Below, one piece after another: positions 32,272-41,849 of a DNA stretch of 50,323 bases. A model generated the notes under the pieces. That model was not told where the DNA came from. It worked only from the letters and a program-made list of their open reading frames with translations, and searched no databases. The stretch comes from Caldifarciminota bacterium SM23_42 (GTDB lineage: Bacteria > Hydrothermota > Tepidihabitantia > SM23-42): contig LJUJ01000014.1 in assembly GCA_001303785.1 (NCBI GenBank), positions 1-50,323 of the forward strand, written 5' to 3'. A program made the position numbers and the translations under genes. Positions within the stretch are counted from its first letter, which is position 1, and every line of letters starts with the position of its first letter.

Positions 32272-34335
32272 TTGTACTCCGCATCACTTAAGGTTGGGGA
32301 AAAACAACTAAGACTAGAAACCGGTCGCGTGGCAAAGCAGGCTGCTGCCGAGTGTACGGTCAGTTACGGGGACACGATTGTCCTCGTTTGTGTTTCATAC
32401 AAACCAGATGCCTCTGAAGGTATCGATTTCTTACCCTTAACTGTGGACTACCGCGAGCTCTCCTTTGCCGCGGGTAAAATCCCGGGTGGCTTCATTAAAA
32501 GAGAAACCCGACCCTCGGAGAGCGAGATTTTGATTTCAAGACTGATCGACCGTCCAATGCGCACCCTTTTCCCAAAAGAATTTCGTAACGAAGTACAGAT
32601 CATCGCCAATCTTCTATCTTCTGATGTTGAGCATGAGCCTGATACGTTTGGCATCATCGGTGCAGCAACTGCTCTCTTGATGTCTGAATTACCTTTTACC
32701 AAACCAATTGCCGCCGTCAAAGTCGGGCTGGTCGATGGCAAATATGTGATAAACCCCACCTTGGATCAACAAGGGAACAGCAGGCTAAACATAATCATTG
32801 CCGGCACCAGAGATAGCGTCGTCATGATCGAAGGAAGCGCTAAGGAAGCAAGCGAGGAAGAAGTAATTAAAGCCATTAGGTTGGCACAGCCCGAAATCGT
32901 ACGCATCATCGACATTGAAGAGGAGATGGTTAAGAATGTCGGCAAGGAAAAGGTCAATCTCATCAGCTCTTTTGTCGAGGAGTCGTTGTCGGCGGAGATA
33001 AGACAAGCATTGGGCGATGAAATAGATCAAGTGTTTCTTTTCAAGGAGAAAAAGGCACACGAAGATGCAGTATACGAATTAATCAAGGTAACCTCGGAAA
33101 AGCTCAAGGAACGTGATGATAATATTGAAGATAAGGTCAAGCATGTTGTTGACGAATTGCTACGCACCAAAATGCGTGAGATGGTTCTTAAGGAAAAGAA
33201 ACGTATGGATGGACGGGGGCTAGAAGAAATCCGCCCGGTTTCCTGTGAAATAGGGCTCTTACCCCGAACCCACGGCTCGGCCATATTCACCAGAGGTCAG
33301 ACCCAGAGTCTTGCGGTTACAACGCTGGGCACGGCAAGCGATGAACAAAGAGTTGACGACATATACGGTGAAGAATCAAAATCCTTCATGCTTCACTACA
33401 ATTTTCCACCTTTTTCGACCGGCGATGTCCGACCCATGCGTGGACCAGGGAGACGCGAGATCGGACACGGAGTATTATCAGAGCGCGCCATAGCGCCGGT
33501 ACTGCCCGAGGAAACGCAATTTCCTTATACGATCAGGGTTGTCTCCAATATCCTCGAGTCCAACGGCTCATCATCCATGGCCAGTGTCTGCGGTTCGTCA
33601 CTTGCGCTCATGGATGCCGGTGTACCAATCAAGACCGCTGTCTCGGGTATTTCCGTTGGCTTGGTGAAGGAAGGTGAGCAATACGCACTGTTGACTGACA
33701 TCGTGGGCGCCGAAGACCATTACGGCGACATGGACTTCAAGGTGGCCGGGACCAAGGATGGAGTCACCGCGATTCAGCTAGACTTGAAAATAGAAGGATT
33801 GTCCGTAGACATCCTTTCACAAGCCATCGAACGGGCACGCACAGCGCGTCTGGAGATATTGAAGGTAATGAACAGCACAATCAGCACACCACGCAGTGAA
33901 TTATCCAAATACGCACCAAAAATAGTTGTGTTCTCAATCGCTAAGGCAAAGATTGGTGAAGTAATCGGCCCTGGTGGCAAGGTTATTCGAAAGATCATTG
34001 CCGATAACGACGTGGAAATCGATATTGACGATGATGGAAAAGTAACGATTGCTGGCGAGGATCGACAAAACGTTGAAAAAGCCCAAGAGACGGTCAAGAG
34101 CATTGTCCAGGAAGCCGAAGTCGGGAAGACTTACATCGGTGTAGTCAAGCGTATTACAAGTTTCGGAGCGTTTGTTGAAATCCTGCCTGGTAAAGAGGGT
34201 CTTGTACACATCTCTAAGCTTTCCCGCCAGCGCGTCAGAAGAGTCGAAGATGTTGTCAAACTAGGCGATGAAATCGTCGTAAAAGTATCCAACATTGACG
34301 ATCAGGGGAGGATTAATCTTATCCGAAAAGAATAA
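32272..34335 (+). CDS. pnp: Polyribonucleotide nucleotidyltransferase (PNPase)
   Basis: Phosphorolytic 3'-5' exoribonuclease. 687 residues: first RNase PH core (~5-230, [18 protein letters not shown]), helical linker, second core (~300-520, [29 protein letters not shown]), KH domain ([24 protein letters not shown] split at ~545-600) and S1 domain ([27 protein letters not shown] type, last ~70). The start is TTG one base after the rpsO stop, with AAGAGGT upstream. Confidence 0.97.
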   Translation: MYSASLKVGEKQLRLETGRVAKQAAAECTVSYGDTIVLVCVSYKPDASEGIDFLPLTVDYRELSFAAGKIPGGFIKRETRPSESEILISRLIDRPMRTLFPKEFRNEVQIIANLLSSDVEHEPDTFGIIGAATALLMSELPFTKPIAAVKVGLVDGKYVINPTLDQQGNSRLNIIIAGTRDSVVMIEGSAKEASEEEVIKAIRLAQPEIVRIIDIEEEMVKNVGKEKVNLISSFVEESLSAEIRQALGDEIDQVFLFKEKKAHEDAVYELIKVTSEKLKERDDNIEDKVKHVVDELLRTKMREMVLKEKKRMDGRGLEEIRPVSCEIGLLPRTHGSAIFTRGQTQSLAVTTLGTASDEQRVDDIYGEESKSFMLHYNFPPFSTGDVRPMRGPGRREIGHGVLSERAIAPVLPEETQFPYTIRVVSNILESNGSSSMASVCGSSLALMDAGVPIKTAVSGISVGLVKEGEQYALLTDIVGAEDHYGDMDFKVAGTKDGVTAIQLDLKIEGLSVDILSQAIERARTARLEILKVMNSTISTPRSELSKYAPKIVVFSIAKAKIGEVIGPGGKVIRKIIADNDVEIDIDDDGKVTIAGEDRQNVEKAQETVKSIVQEAEVGKTYIGVVKRITSFGAFVEILPGKEGLVHISKLSRQRVRRVEDVVKLGDEIVVKVSNIDDQGRINLIRKE

Positions 34336-35593
34336 GATAGTCCTCGCTCAGCTGAACCCCGCAGTCAGAATCATTGCCGAGAAACTACCCAAGTTTTACT
34401 CGTTTTCAATGGGTTTCTTCCTTGATCACGGTTCCCGGGATGAATCCTTGAAGGACAGCGGCATAACCCATCTGATCGAACACATGCTGTTCAAGGGCAC
34501 GTCGCGCAAATCCGCCTTGGAGATTGTGAAAATGATGGAGAGTCTGGGCGGTGCATTCGATGCCTACACCACCAAGGAAAATCTGATTATAATAACCAAG
34601 TTTCTTACAGAACACATTGGGTTAGTCTTCGAATTGATCGCCGAATTACTCCTCGAGTCAAAAATAGACAGCACCGAGCTGGATAAGGAAAAATCGGTCG
34701 TACTCGAAGAAATCAAGTCGAGTAACGACGATCCGGGTGACAGTGTATTTGACTTGTTCTTCGAAACCTTAATGCCTGAGCATGCGTTGGGCCGTCCAAT
34801 TGCTGGTACCATAGATTCGGTGAAGGGGATCGATGCCGCACGCACCAAGCGATACTACCGAACGCTAAGGAACCGGGAGATGGTCATCGCCTTGAGCGGC
34901 AACTATGATTATGAAAAGGTAACCGACCTAGCCAAAAAGAAATTTCCCAACGGAAAATCGGAAACCCCGCGACGCATTACACCTAAACCACAGTTTGGGG
35001 AGGTGGCGGTCCTACCACGTAAAGAAGTCTCACAGGTACACTTTGTCATCGGAACACACGGTGTCGAATATGCCTCCCAGCATCATTATGGGATGGCAAT
35101 AATGAATACAGCATTCGGAGGTGGCATGTCCTCGAGACTCTTCCAGGGTTTACGGGAGAAAGATGGCCTGGTCTATAATGTTCATTCGTTCATCGATTTC
35201 TATCGCGATTGTGGTGTCACCGGTTTCTATTTCATATGTGACAAGCAAAATATCTCTAAAGTGGTCCGCCGCCTGAAGGAGATTTTTCGGGATATAAGTG
35301 GACACGGTTTTGCTAACGAGGAAATTGAGCTCGCCAAGACTTATCTCTCCGGCAATTTTCTGCTCAGCCTTGAGAGTTCGACGAGCCGTATGCTACGCCT
35401 TGCGCGCGAGACGGTGTACAAATCAGAAGTCGCAAGTATCGACGATGTCGTGGCCAAAATCGATACGGTGAATGCCGCGCAGATCAATGGTCTAACCGGT
35501 GATTTCCTCAACCCGAAGCAATACACCATTGCCGCGGTAGGACCGATCACCGAGAAGGAAGTACACAGTATCTTTGAAGATTTGAATAGTTAA
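34295..35593 (+). CDS. M16-family zinc protease (pitrilysin/PqqL-like)
   Basis: The usual bacterial neighbour of pnp. Inverted zinc site [10 protein letters not shown] (HxxEH, residues 59-63 counted from the TTG) with the distal Glu in [11 protein letters not shown], and the C-terminal non-catalytic half with [22 protein letters not shown]. 432 residues. The start is unclear: the only canonical codon is TTG at 34295, 41 bases inside pnp without a ribosome site, whereas a strong AGGGGAGG at 34304-34311 is followed by ATC and TTA codons rather than ATG/GTG/TTG. Confidence 0.9.
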   Translation: MTIRGGLILSEKNKIVLAQLNPAVRIIAEKLPKFYSFSMGFFLDHGSRDESLKDSGITHLIEHMLFKGTSRKSALEIVKMMESLGGAFDAYTTKENLIIITKFLTEHIGLVFELIAELLLESKIDSTELDKEKSVVLEEIKSSNDDPGDSVFDLFFETLMPEHALGRPIAGTIDSVKGIDAARTKRYYRTLRNREMVIALSGNYDYEKVTDLAKKKFPNGKSETPRRITPKPQFGEVAVLPRKEVSQVHFVIGTHGVEYASQHHYGMAIMNTAFGGGMSSRLFQGLREKDGLVYNVHSFIDFYRDCGVTGFYFICDKQNISKVVRRLKEIFRDISGHGFANEEIELAKTYLSGNFLLSLESSTSRMLRLARETVYKSEVASIDDVVAKIDTVNAAQINGLTGDFLNPKQYTIAAVGPITEKEVHSIFEDLNS

Positions 35594-35605
35594 TTCTTAC
35601 CACGA

Positions 35606-35633
35606 TTGACTTCAATTAGATATTCTTTATAAT
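35606..35633 (+). promoter_or_regulatory. Promoter of the radical SAM gene (leaderless)
   Basis: TTGACT (35606-35611), 16-base spacer, TATAAT (35628-35633), 5 bases to the ATG at 35639, no ribosome binding site. Confidence 0.8.
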
Positions 35634-35638
35634 TACGC

Positions 35639-36934
35639 ATGAAGGTAACACTCATTGCACCGGCTGTAGTCGACGAGAAAAGAAGGGGAATGCAAGGCAG
35701 GGTATTTCAACTACCACCGCTCGCCCTTGCGACGGTTGCCGCGGCAACCCCTAAGCATGTCGAAGTAGAAATCATCGACGAAGCACTCGAACCGATAAAC
35801 TACAACTGCGCTACCGATCTCGTAGGTATCACCGCACTTACCCGTTTTGCTCCGCACGCATATGACATTGCCGACCGCTTTCGCAAGAGGGGTGTCAAGG
35901 TAGTGATGGGCGGTATGCACCCCTCGGCACTACCCAACGAAGCAATCAAGCACTGCGACAGTGTAGTCATTGGCGAGGCCGAAGGAATCTGGGTTCAGCT
36001 GGTCAAGGATTTCGAGAAGAAGCGTCTGAAAAAGTACTATAAGAATAAAGAATTCGTTGATTTAAGCACGATCGGCAGACCACGTCGTGACCTCTACAAG
36101 AAAGAACGCTATCTATTCACTCATTTCATACAGACAACGAGGGGTTGTCCCTTCAATTGTGGGTTCTGCAGTGTAACCAAGTTTTTTGGTCGAACATATC
36201 GTACCAGACCCGTTGCTTCGGTGATCAAAGAGATCAGAGAAATGAAGACAAAATTCGTCGGCTTTTCTGACGACAACATCTTCGGCAACCGGATCTATGC
36301 GCGCAAGCTTTTCTCAGCACTGAAGTACGAGGGTGTGGTGTGGTTGAGTCAGGCGTCACTAAATATCACCGATGACCCGAAACTGCTCCACCTTGCTGCG
36401 CGCAGTGGCTGCAAGGGACTTTTCATCGGCCTGGAATCGGCCGACTACGAGTCTCTGACCCAAATGAATAAAAGATTCCTCAAGCCACAGAAATTCAAGG
36501 ATGCGATCAAGCATCTCCACGATGAAGGCATCAGCGTACTAGGTGCTTTTGTCTTGGGCAACGATAATGAGGACCAATCGATATTTGCGCGCACCTTGGA
36601 GTTCGCCAAGAAGATCAAGATCGATCTTGCTCAGTTTGCAGTGCTCACACCTTACCCCGGCACCGCGATATACAACAGATTAATTAGGGAGAATAGAATC
36701 TTCAACTTTGATTGGACAAAATATGATGCGGGTAATGCAGTCTATAGACCACTGAAGATGACCGCCGAAAAACTGAAGCAAGAAGTCGACAAGCTTTGGC
36801 GTGATTTCTATCGCTTTGACGAAGTCATTATGCGAATATTGACATTAGGCAAACGAATACCACTTCAGTTGTTGCCGATACTCCTCATCAACTTCAGTTT
36901 CCGTAAGGAGATCGCCGCAACGCAAGATCTGTAG
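35639..36934 (+). CDS. B12-binding-domain radical SAM protein
   Basis: 431 residues. An N-terminal cobalamin-binding-like domain (~1-140, with VVMGGMHPSALPNEA and VVIGEAEGIW) is followed by a radical SAM core whose iron-sulfur motif is CPFNCGFCSVTKFFG, then FSDDNIFGNRIYARKLF and GLFIGLESADYESLTQMNK. A C-terminal domain with ILTPYPGTAIYNRL follows. The layout matches cobalamin-dependent radical SAM methyltransferases and related enzymes. Substrate unknown; it stands alone between the M16 protease and truD. Confidence 0.85.
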   Translation: MKVTLIAPAVVDEKRRGMQGRVFQLPPLALATVAAATPKHVEVEIIDEALEPINYNCATDLVGITALTRFAPHAYDIADRFRKRGVKVVMGGMHPSALPNEAIKHCDSVVIGEAEGIWVQLVKDFEKKRLKKYYKNKEFVDLSTIGRPRRDLYKKERYLFTHFIQTTRGCPFNCGFCSVTKFFGRTYRTRPVASVIKEIREMKTKFVGFSDDNIFGNRIYARKLFSALKYEGVVWLSQASLNITDDPKLLHLAARSGCKGLFIGLESADYESLTQMNKRFLKPQKFKDAIKHLHDEGISVLGAFVLGNDNEDQSIFARTLEFAKKIKIDLAQFAVLTPYPGTAIYNRLIRENRIFNFDWTKYDAGNAVYRPLKMTAEKLKQEVDKLWRDFYRFDEVIMRILTLGKRIPLQLLPILLINFSFRKEIAATQDL

Positions 36935-36970
36935 ACAGAAAGACTCCTATTAGTACTACCCTATAAATCC

Positions 36971-38125
36971 GTGTACAAGATAAAAGTCAGATCTGAAGAT
37001 TTTGTCGTTAGGGAACTGGTCTCAATACCCCTGGCGACAAGGGGCGACTACACCATTTTGAAGTTGGAGAAACAGCTGTGGAATACGCTCGACGTCATCG
37101 ATTTTGTTGCCCGCAAGATGCGCTTGCCGAAAAGGTTTTTCTCTCGGGCCGGGCTCAAAGACCGCTATTCACTATCCACGCAATATCTTTCTTTCAAAGG
37201 TGGCTTCAAGCGAACCATAAAAGAAAAGAATTTTACGCTCAAGCCGATCGGCAGGAGCAATTTCCCGGTAACACCAAGAATGCTGTTCGGCAATGCCTTC
37301 AGCATAACGCTTCGAAACTTGACCGAGAAGGAAATTGAAAAATCTAACCGTAATGCCACCGAGATAACAGGGCATGGTTTTCCCAATTACTTTGACGAAC
37401 AGCGTTTTGGCTCAGCACGTCACGGGCAGGGTTTTATCGCCAAGAAAATGATCCAAAGGCACTATCAAGGCGCTCTGAAGCTACTGCTGTGTTATTCTTA
37501 CAGAGAAGACAGCGCGCGCGAAAAACGGTTTAAGAAATACTGCCTGGATCACTGGTCTGACTGGCAAGGATGCCTGGAAATCGCACCACCCATGTACAGA
37601 CCGATTCTGGGATATCTTTGTGACCACCCAAAGGATTTTAAAAACGCGATCAAGAAAATCGACCAGGAATTCCTTAACCTATACCTGCTTGCCTATCAGT
37701 CTTTTCTCTTCAACGAAACGCTTTCTAATGTCATAAAGCAATCCGGCGAGAAATTTGTATCTCTGAGATATTCACAGGGGGAATTTGTCTTCTATCGTGA
37801 ATTATTGGCAAGAAGCACTCTCAGAACATTACGTTTGCCGATGCTCAATGAGAAGACGACATTAGCCGGATTTCCTGGCGGATTCACTGAAAACGTATTG
37901 AAGAAAGAATGCATTACCTTGAAAACCATGGGCCTGCAAAAGATGCGCCTGCGTGGTGTTCGGTTCAAAGGCTTCGAACGTAACGCGATAGTCGTCCCAG
38001 TCGATTTTGTGGTCACAGAACCCATGCCCGATGAAATCTACAAGAATCGGCTCAAGCGCACAATCGAATGCACTCTACCGCCGGGCGCTTACGCTACAAT
38101 ACTTGTAAAAAGACTGTTCTTATAG
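36971..38125 (+). CDS. truD: tRNA pseudouridine synthase D
   Basis: Makes pseudouridine 13 in tRNA. 384 residues. Catalytic Asp64 in RAGLKDRYSLSTQYLS, NYFDEQRFGSARHGQGFIAK in motif II, and LLAYQSFLFNETLS later. The start is GTG at 36971; a TATAAA stretch ends 4 bases before it, so this may be another leaderless gene, but no well-spaced -35 box is visible. Confidence 0.93.
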   Translation: MYKIKVRSEDFVVRELVSIPLATRGDYTILKLEKQLWNTLDVIDFVARKMRLPKRFFSRAGLKDRYSLSTQYLSFKGGFKRTIKEKNFTLKPIGRSNFPVTPRMLFGNAFSITLRNLTEKEIEKSNRNATEITGHGFPNYFDEQRFGSARHGQGFIAKKMIQRHYQGALKLLLCYSYREDSAREKRFKKYCLDHWSDWQGCLEIAPPMYRPILGYLCDHPKDFKNAIKKIDQEFLNLYLLAYQSFLFNETLSNVIKQSGEKFVSLRYSQGEFVFYRELLARSTLRTLRLPMLNEKTTLAGFPGGFTENVLKKECITLKTMGLQKMRLRGVRFKGFERNAIVVPVDFVVTEPMPDEIYKNRLKRTIECTLPPGAYATILVKRLFL

Positions 38126-38163
38126 AATCCCAACGCTGGGGTCAGTCTCAGTACGCAGCACAA

Positions 38164-38191
38164 TTGACATTATCACTGTTTGTTGTATAAT
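38164..38191 (+). promoter_or_regulatory. Promoter of the second DUF4412 protein
   Basis: TTGACA (38164-38169), 16-base spacer, TATAAT (38186-38191), then AAAGGAGGT at 38196-38204 and the ATG at 38210. Confidence 0.8.
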
Positions 38192-38209
38192 TTTCAAAGG
38201 AGGTAATCG

Positions 38210-38953
38210 ATGAGATTACTGTGTATCACATTATTGGTTTGCTTCGCATCGGGGCTGTACGGTGACGTTATGTATGAAATGGTATCGACGAGCGAAGGGA
38301 TGATGGGAATGAAAGGTGAAACTAATATGCGCATCTTTGTTAAGGGTGACCGCTCATTGACCGAGATGACGGCTGAGGATCCGATGGCCGGCAGCATGAC
38401 CGATATCAAGATCATTCGTCTGGATAAAGGCGTGATTTGGTCCATTGACCATGACAAGAAAGAATATACCGAAACAAACATAACGGCTGCGCAACAGGCG
38501 CCCGAAGAGGCAGAAGAGGATATACCAATGCCTAATCTTAATGTTGTTGTCACCGGCGAGAAGAAGAAAATCCTCAACAAAGACTGCGAGCAGGTCATCG
38601 TGACCATGGATGTGAAAGACGAAGAGGGTGCCATGACCTTCAAGCAAACCATGTGGGTGGCCAAAGATATTGCTGGGTATGAAGAAATACGTGATTTTCA
38701 AAAGCAAATGTCCGATTTGGACTATTCAGCGTCGTCCGCCATGATGGGCGCTAACAAGAAACATTATGAAGATTTTCAGAAAAAAATCAGTGAAATCGAG
38801 GGTTTTCCACTCGAAATAGACATGGAAATGATCATGGGCGCGGAAGGCATGTCATTTTCATTCCTGACCCATAGTGAAGTCACCAAAATCGAAACCAAAC
38901 CCATTAATAGCAAGGTCTTTGAGATACCCGCCGGTTATTCCTTAAAGGAATAA
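38210..38953 (+). CDS. DUF4412-type periplasmic protein
   Basis: 247 residues. Signal peptide MRLLCITLLVCFASGLYG, then a LolA-like half-barrel domain: VMYEMVSTSEGMMGMKGET, IRLDKGVIWSIDHDKKEYTE, NKDCEQVIVTMDVK, TMWVAKDIAGYEEI, and a closing VFEIPAGYSLKE. Similar in plan to the first domain of the protein at 11993-13222. It may bind lipid or another hydrophobic ligand, by analogy only. Own promoter, single gene. Confidence 0.8.
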   Translation: MRLLCITLLVCFASGLYGDVMYEMVSTSEGMMGMKGETNMRIFVKGDRSLTEMTAEDPMAGSMTDIKIIRLDKGVIWSIDHDKKEYTETNITAAQQAPEEAEEDIPMPNLNVVVTGEKKKILNKDCEQVIVTMDVKDEEGAMTFKQTMWVAKDIAGYEEIRDFQKQMSDLDYSASSAMMGANKKHYEDFQKKISEIEGFPLEIDMEMIMGAEGMSFSFLTHSEVTKIETKPINSKVFEIPAGYSLKE

Positions 38954-38972
38954 TGGATTCACACGGATTAGG

Positions 38973-39026
38973 CGGATGCATACAGATGCAATAATCAGTG
39001 TGCATCCGTAGCCATCCGTTTGCATC
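38973..39026. repeat. GCATCCG inverted/dispersed repeat cluster
   Basis: CGGATGCA at 38973-38980 is the complement of TGCATCCG at 39001-39008; a second pair is GATGCA (38985-38990) and TGCATC (39021-39026). The TGCATCCGTAGCCA here resembles TGCATCCGTGGCCA at 30529, suggesting a genome-wide intergenic motif. Confidence 0.55.
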
Positions 39027-39064
39027 TTCAGTCATTCATGACAAGGAATAAAGGGTAAATTCTG

Positions 39065-39625
39065 GTGTATAATAAAGTAGATAGTGACGATGCGTTACTC
39101 GAATCCGTTAAAAAGGGCGACTGTGATGCCTTCAATCCTCTGATTGAGCGGTACAAGCTACCACTCTACAAGGTAATGTATCGCATGGTGTTGAATCGCG
39201 ATGATGCCGAAGACCTGGTCGAAGAAGCGTTCATCAAGGCCTATCGTTCTATCAAGAGCTTCGAACTCGGACGACCGTTCTATAGTTGGTTAAGGAGGAT
39301 CGCTGTGAACAATGCAATCAATTTTTTGAAGAAGGAACATCGAACAAGAAGTGAACCGCTAGAGGCAGTTGAGAGAACACTGAGTGACAAGCGACACGAC
39401 CCAGTAGCCATGACGAGGCAGAAGATGCTAAAGGAAAAAATTACCCTCGCCATGGAAAAGCTGCCCGAGGAATCTCGAATCATCATTTCGCTCAAGGTTG
39501 AGGAGGATCTGTCATACGATGAAATGAGTGAGTTACTAAATATCCCCAAGGGAACGGTGATGTCCAGGCTCGCCCGTGCTCGTCACAAATTGAAGAAAAT
39601 ATTAGAAGATATGGAGGTGCCTTAG
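39065..39625 (+). CDS. ECF-type RNA polymerase sigma factor
   Basis: 186 residues. Region 2 (~25-95: YKLPLYKVMYRMVLNRDDAEDLVEEAFIKAY in pieces, FYSWLRRIAVNNAINFLK) and region 4 (~130-180: MEKLPEESRIIISLKVEEDLSYDEMSELL in pieces, PKGTVMSRLARARHKLKK). Directs polymerase to a stress or envelope regulon. The start is GTG at 39065 with AAAGGG 9 bases upstream. The next gene, 1 base away, is its anti-sigma factor. Confidence 0.95.
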   Translation: MYNKVDSDDALLESVKKGDCDAFNPLIERYKLPLYKVMYRMVLNRDDAEDLVEEAFIKAYRSIKSFELGRPFYSWLRRIAVNNAINFLKKEHRTRSEPLEAVERTLSDKRHDPVAMTRQKMLKEKITLAMEKLPEESRIIISLKVEEDLSYDEMSELLNIPKGTVMSRLARARHKLKKILEDMEVP

Positions 39626-39626
39626 T

Positions 39627-40370
39627 ATGAAATGCGATTTGCCCATTGAATTACTAAATGGGTATCTTGACAATGAACTAGATGACGAGCAGCGAGCTTG
39701 GGTCGAAACCCACCTTAAAGCATGCCCGGCTTGCCGTGACGAACTCGATGTCTTAAAAAGAATTGACCGAGCCGTGAGAGACGAAGTATACGAAGAACCA
39801 TCATCAAAATTCGTCCTTGGCCTGAACCGCCGCGTCATGGAGAAGGTAAGCATCCCCCGCCGACGTAGTTTGTTCAGATTTGCGCCGGTTTTCGTACCCG
39901 TGGCCGCGGCGTTTCTGATACTAATTGTCCTCATTAACATAAGTCCTTCGAAGCGATTGGTTGACGTAAATGACCGAATGTTCTATGAGGAACTCGCGGC
40001 GCGTCAAGAGGTGCAAGTTTCAATACCCGAGCCGAAAATTGCCCGGGCCCCAATATCTAAAAAGGGCGTTGCACAAGCGGATGTCGACAGGGAAAAATCT
40101 GCGCCGGCAAGACTGGAGGAAACACGTATTGCTGAGACCGCCGGAAAACCCGATATGCCTGAAGCAGGAATCATGGCTCCCGCCGGCGAACAGGTTGTCC
40201 GTGCAATCATTGATTCCACCGGTATTGTGATTAAGGTGGCAACCGGGAACACGCTAGTTCCCGAAAAAGATACCATGCTCGAAAACGAACTATCGGGTCA
40301 GCAGCTATCTCCTCCAACTATCGCCGGAAGGAAGAAACAAGTCTATGTGGATTTTTCAACCGAGGAGTGA
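39627..40370 (+). CDS. Membrane anti-sigma factor with zinc-finger (zf-HC2) domain
   Basis: 247 residues. The cytoplasmic zf-HC2 domain has HLKACPACRDEL (HxxxCxxC) at ~32-43, a membrane helix lies at ~88-106 (FAPVFVPVAAAFLILIVLI), and the remaining periplasmic part is rich in Pro, Ala and Glu and ends in KKQVYVDFSTEE. It should hold the ECF sigma factor inactive until an envelope signal triggers release. GGAGGT lies at the end of the sigma gene. Confidence 0.9.
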   Translation: MKCDLPIELLNGYLDNELDDEQRAWVETHLKACPACRDELDVLKRIDRAVRDEVYEEPSSKFVLGLNRRVMEKVSIPRRRSLFRFAPVFVPVAAAFLILIVLINISPSKRLVDVNDRMFYEELAARQEVQVSIPEPKIARAPISKKGVAQADVDREKSAPARLEETRIAETAGKPDMPEAGIMAPAGEQVVRAIIDSTGIVIKVATGNTLVPEKDTMLENELSGQQLSPPTIAGRKKQVYVDFSTEE

Positions 40371-40385
40371 AAGGATCAACTACTG

Positions 40386-40607
40386 ATGTATTTGCGAATC
40401 CGCGTGGTGCCACGGTCGAAGCAAACAGAAATAAAAGAGCTGGCACATAATCATCTCAGAGTGCGGGTCTTATCCCCGCCAACAGACAACCGGGCAAACA
40501 AGGAATTGGTTGCAATACTTGCCCGTTACTACAACAAACCTGAATCGTCGATAAGTATCAAAAAGGGGTTGAAATCCCGGGACAAGTTGGTCGAAATCCA
40601 GGATTGA
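40386..40607 (+). CDS. DUF167/YggU-family protein
   Basis: 73 residues, the compact form of the family: RIRVVPRSKQTEI, LRVRVLSPPTDNRANKELVAILA and GLKSRDKLVEI. Function unknown; the family is widespread. It is 15 bases downstream of the anti-sigma gene and probably on its transcript. Confidence 0.9.
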   Translation: MYLRIRVVPRSKQTEIKELAHNHLRVRVLSPPTDNRANKELVAILARYYNKPESSISIKKGLKSRDKLVEIQD

Positions 40608-40640
40608 GCAAATCACATCCAGGCCACGACAGCTGCCGGG

Positions 40641-41234
40641 TCATGATGCTCTTTGCGTGAGGAATTTACGGAATTTCTTAAGCGCCTTTGCTCGGTGACT
40701 GATCCGATTCTTGACCCCCGGACCCAATTCGGCAAAGGTCTTCTTGTAACCCACTGGTATGAAAATCGGATCATAGCCAAAACCCTGACTACCCTTTGGC
40801 GCCCGCGCGATTCGACCCACACATTCGCCTTCAAATACTGCATGCTTCCCAGGCGCGTAATAGTAGACGAAAACGACTCGGAATGAAGCGCTGCGGTTTT
40901 CCTTGTTGATTAGGCTCTTCAACAACCTTGCAATACGTTCTTTGTCGGTTCTACCATACCTGGCAGAGTAGATCCCTGGCTCCCCATCCAGACTGTCAAC
41001 AAACAACCCGGAATCATCTGCCAGAACTGGCTTGCCACATAACTTGTAACAAAATGAGGCCTTGGCAAGGCTGTTTTCCAACAACGATCTTCCCAATTCC
41101 GGGATGTCGACCTTCAACAACTCACCCATCGGTTGAATATTCACCACGTCACCAATCATGGTTTCAATCTCACGCACCTTATGTGGATTCCTGCTTGCCA
41201 GGACAATAGTGTGTTGTGCAGATCCTTTTCTCAA
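40641..41234 (-). CDS. rdgB: XTP/dITP diphosphatase (RdgB/HAM1)
   Basis: Removes deaminated purine nucleotides. 197 residues: IVLASRNPHKVREIE, LLENSLAKASFCYKL, VLADDSGLFVDSLDGEPGIYSARYG and GFGYDPIFIP are all present. The start TTG at 41234 has an in-frame stop just upstream, so the N-terminus is bounded. Last gene of the lemA-htpX-DUF3108-manC-SPOR operon. Confidence 0.95.
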   Translation of the reverse strand: MRKGSAQHTIVLASRNPHKVREIETMIGDVVNIQPMGELLKVDIPELGRSLLENSLAKASFCYKLCGKPVLADDSGLFVDSLDGEPGIYSARYGRTDKERIARLLKSLINKENRSASFRVVFVYYYAPGKHAVFEGECVGRIARAPKGSQGFGYDPIFIPVGYKKTFAELGPGVKNRISHRAKALKKFRKFLTQRAS

Positions 41235-41254
41235 CGCCTACTTGTCAACCTGAC

Positions 41255-41824
41255 CTATGGTGTCACCATCGTCTCAACGATAAACGCACCACGATAGCCC
41301 GCACTCAGGGCTCGGCTCTTCAACGGCTCGACTTCTTCACGCGTAAGATAGTCGCCGACCCGTACCTTGTAGTACGGAGCCATGTATTCCACGTATACTT
41401 TTTCACTGAAAATATCGCGCGCGTCCATGGCGACCCGCGATGCATTTTCCTCGGTCGAGGATGCGAATATTTGAACCCGAAAACCATAGACCGTCTGCGG
41501 CGCCGGAACTGGCGTCTCGGGCTGAGCCGGAACATACGGTTCTGCAGCGGGAGGCTCAGACACGATCGGCTTCTCTTCGATGGGAGGTGGTATGAGTACG
41601 ATCTCTTCTTGCATTTGTGGTGGCTCTTCGGCAGGTTCAACTGGCGGCGGTGGCAAGATCGGTTCTTCCTGCGTCGGTAATGTGGGTTCTTCGGCTACGG
41701 CTGGTGCCTGTTCTTCCTCGCCAAACACTACCACCTCTTCCAAGCCTTCGGTCTCAATCGCTGTTTTTCTTGGTGCACAAGAAACAAATAGTAAAATGCA
41801 CCCAATTAAGCAAATTATTTTCAT
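41255..41824 (-). CDS. SPOR-domain lipoprotein
   Basis: 189 residues. Lipoprotein signal MKIICLIGCILLFVSC with Cys16, a Pro/Glu-rich linker (~25-110), and a SPOR domain at ~112-185 (YGFRVQIFASSTEENASRV, YYKVRVGDYLTREEVEPL). SPOR domains bind peptidoglycan stripped of stem peptides, typically at the division site. AAGGGGGT precedes the ATG. Confidence 0.9.
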   Translation of the reverse strand: MKIICLIGCILLFVSCAPRKTAIETEGLEEVVVFGEEEQAPAVAEEPTLPTQEEPILPPPPVEPAEEPPQMQEEIVLIPPPIEEKPIVSEPPAAEPYVPAQPETPVPAPQTVYGFRVQIFASSTEENASRVAMDARDIFSEKVYVEYMAPYYKVRVGDYLTREEVEPLKSRALSAGYRGAFIVETMVTP

Positions 41825-41849
41825 AATTACCCCCTTGTTATGTGCAAAT

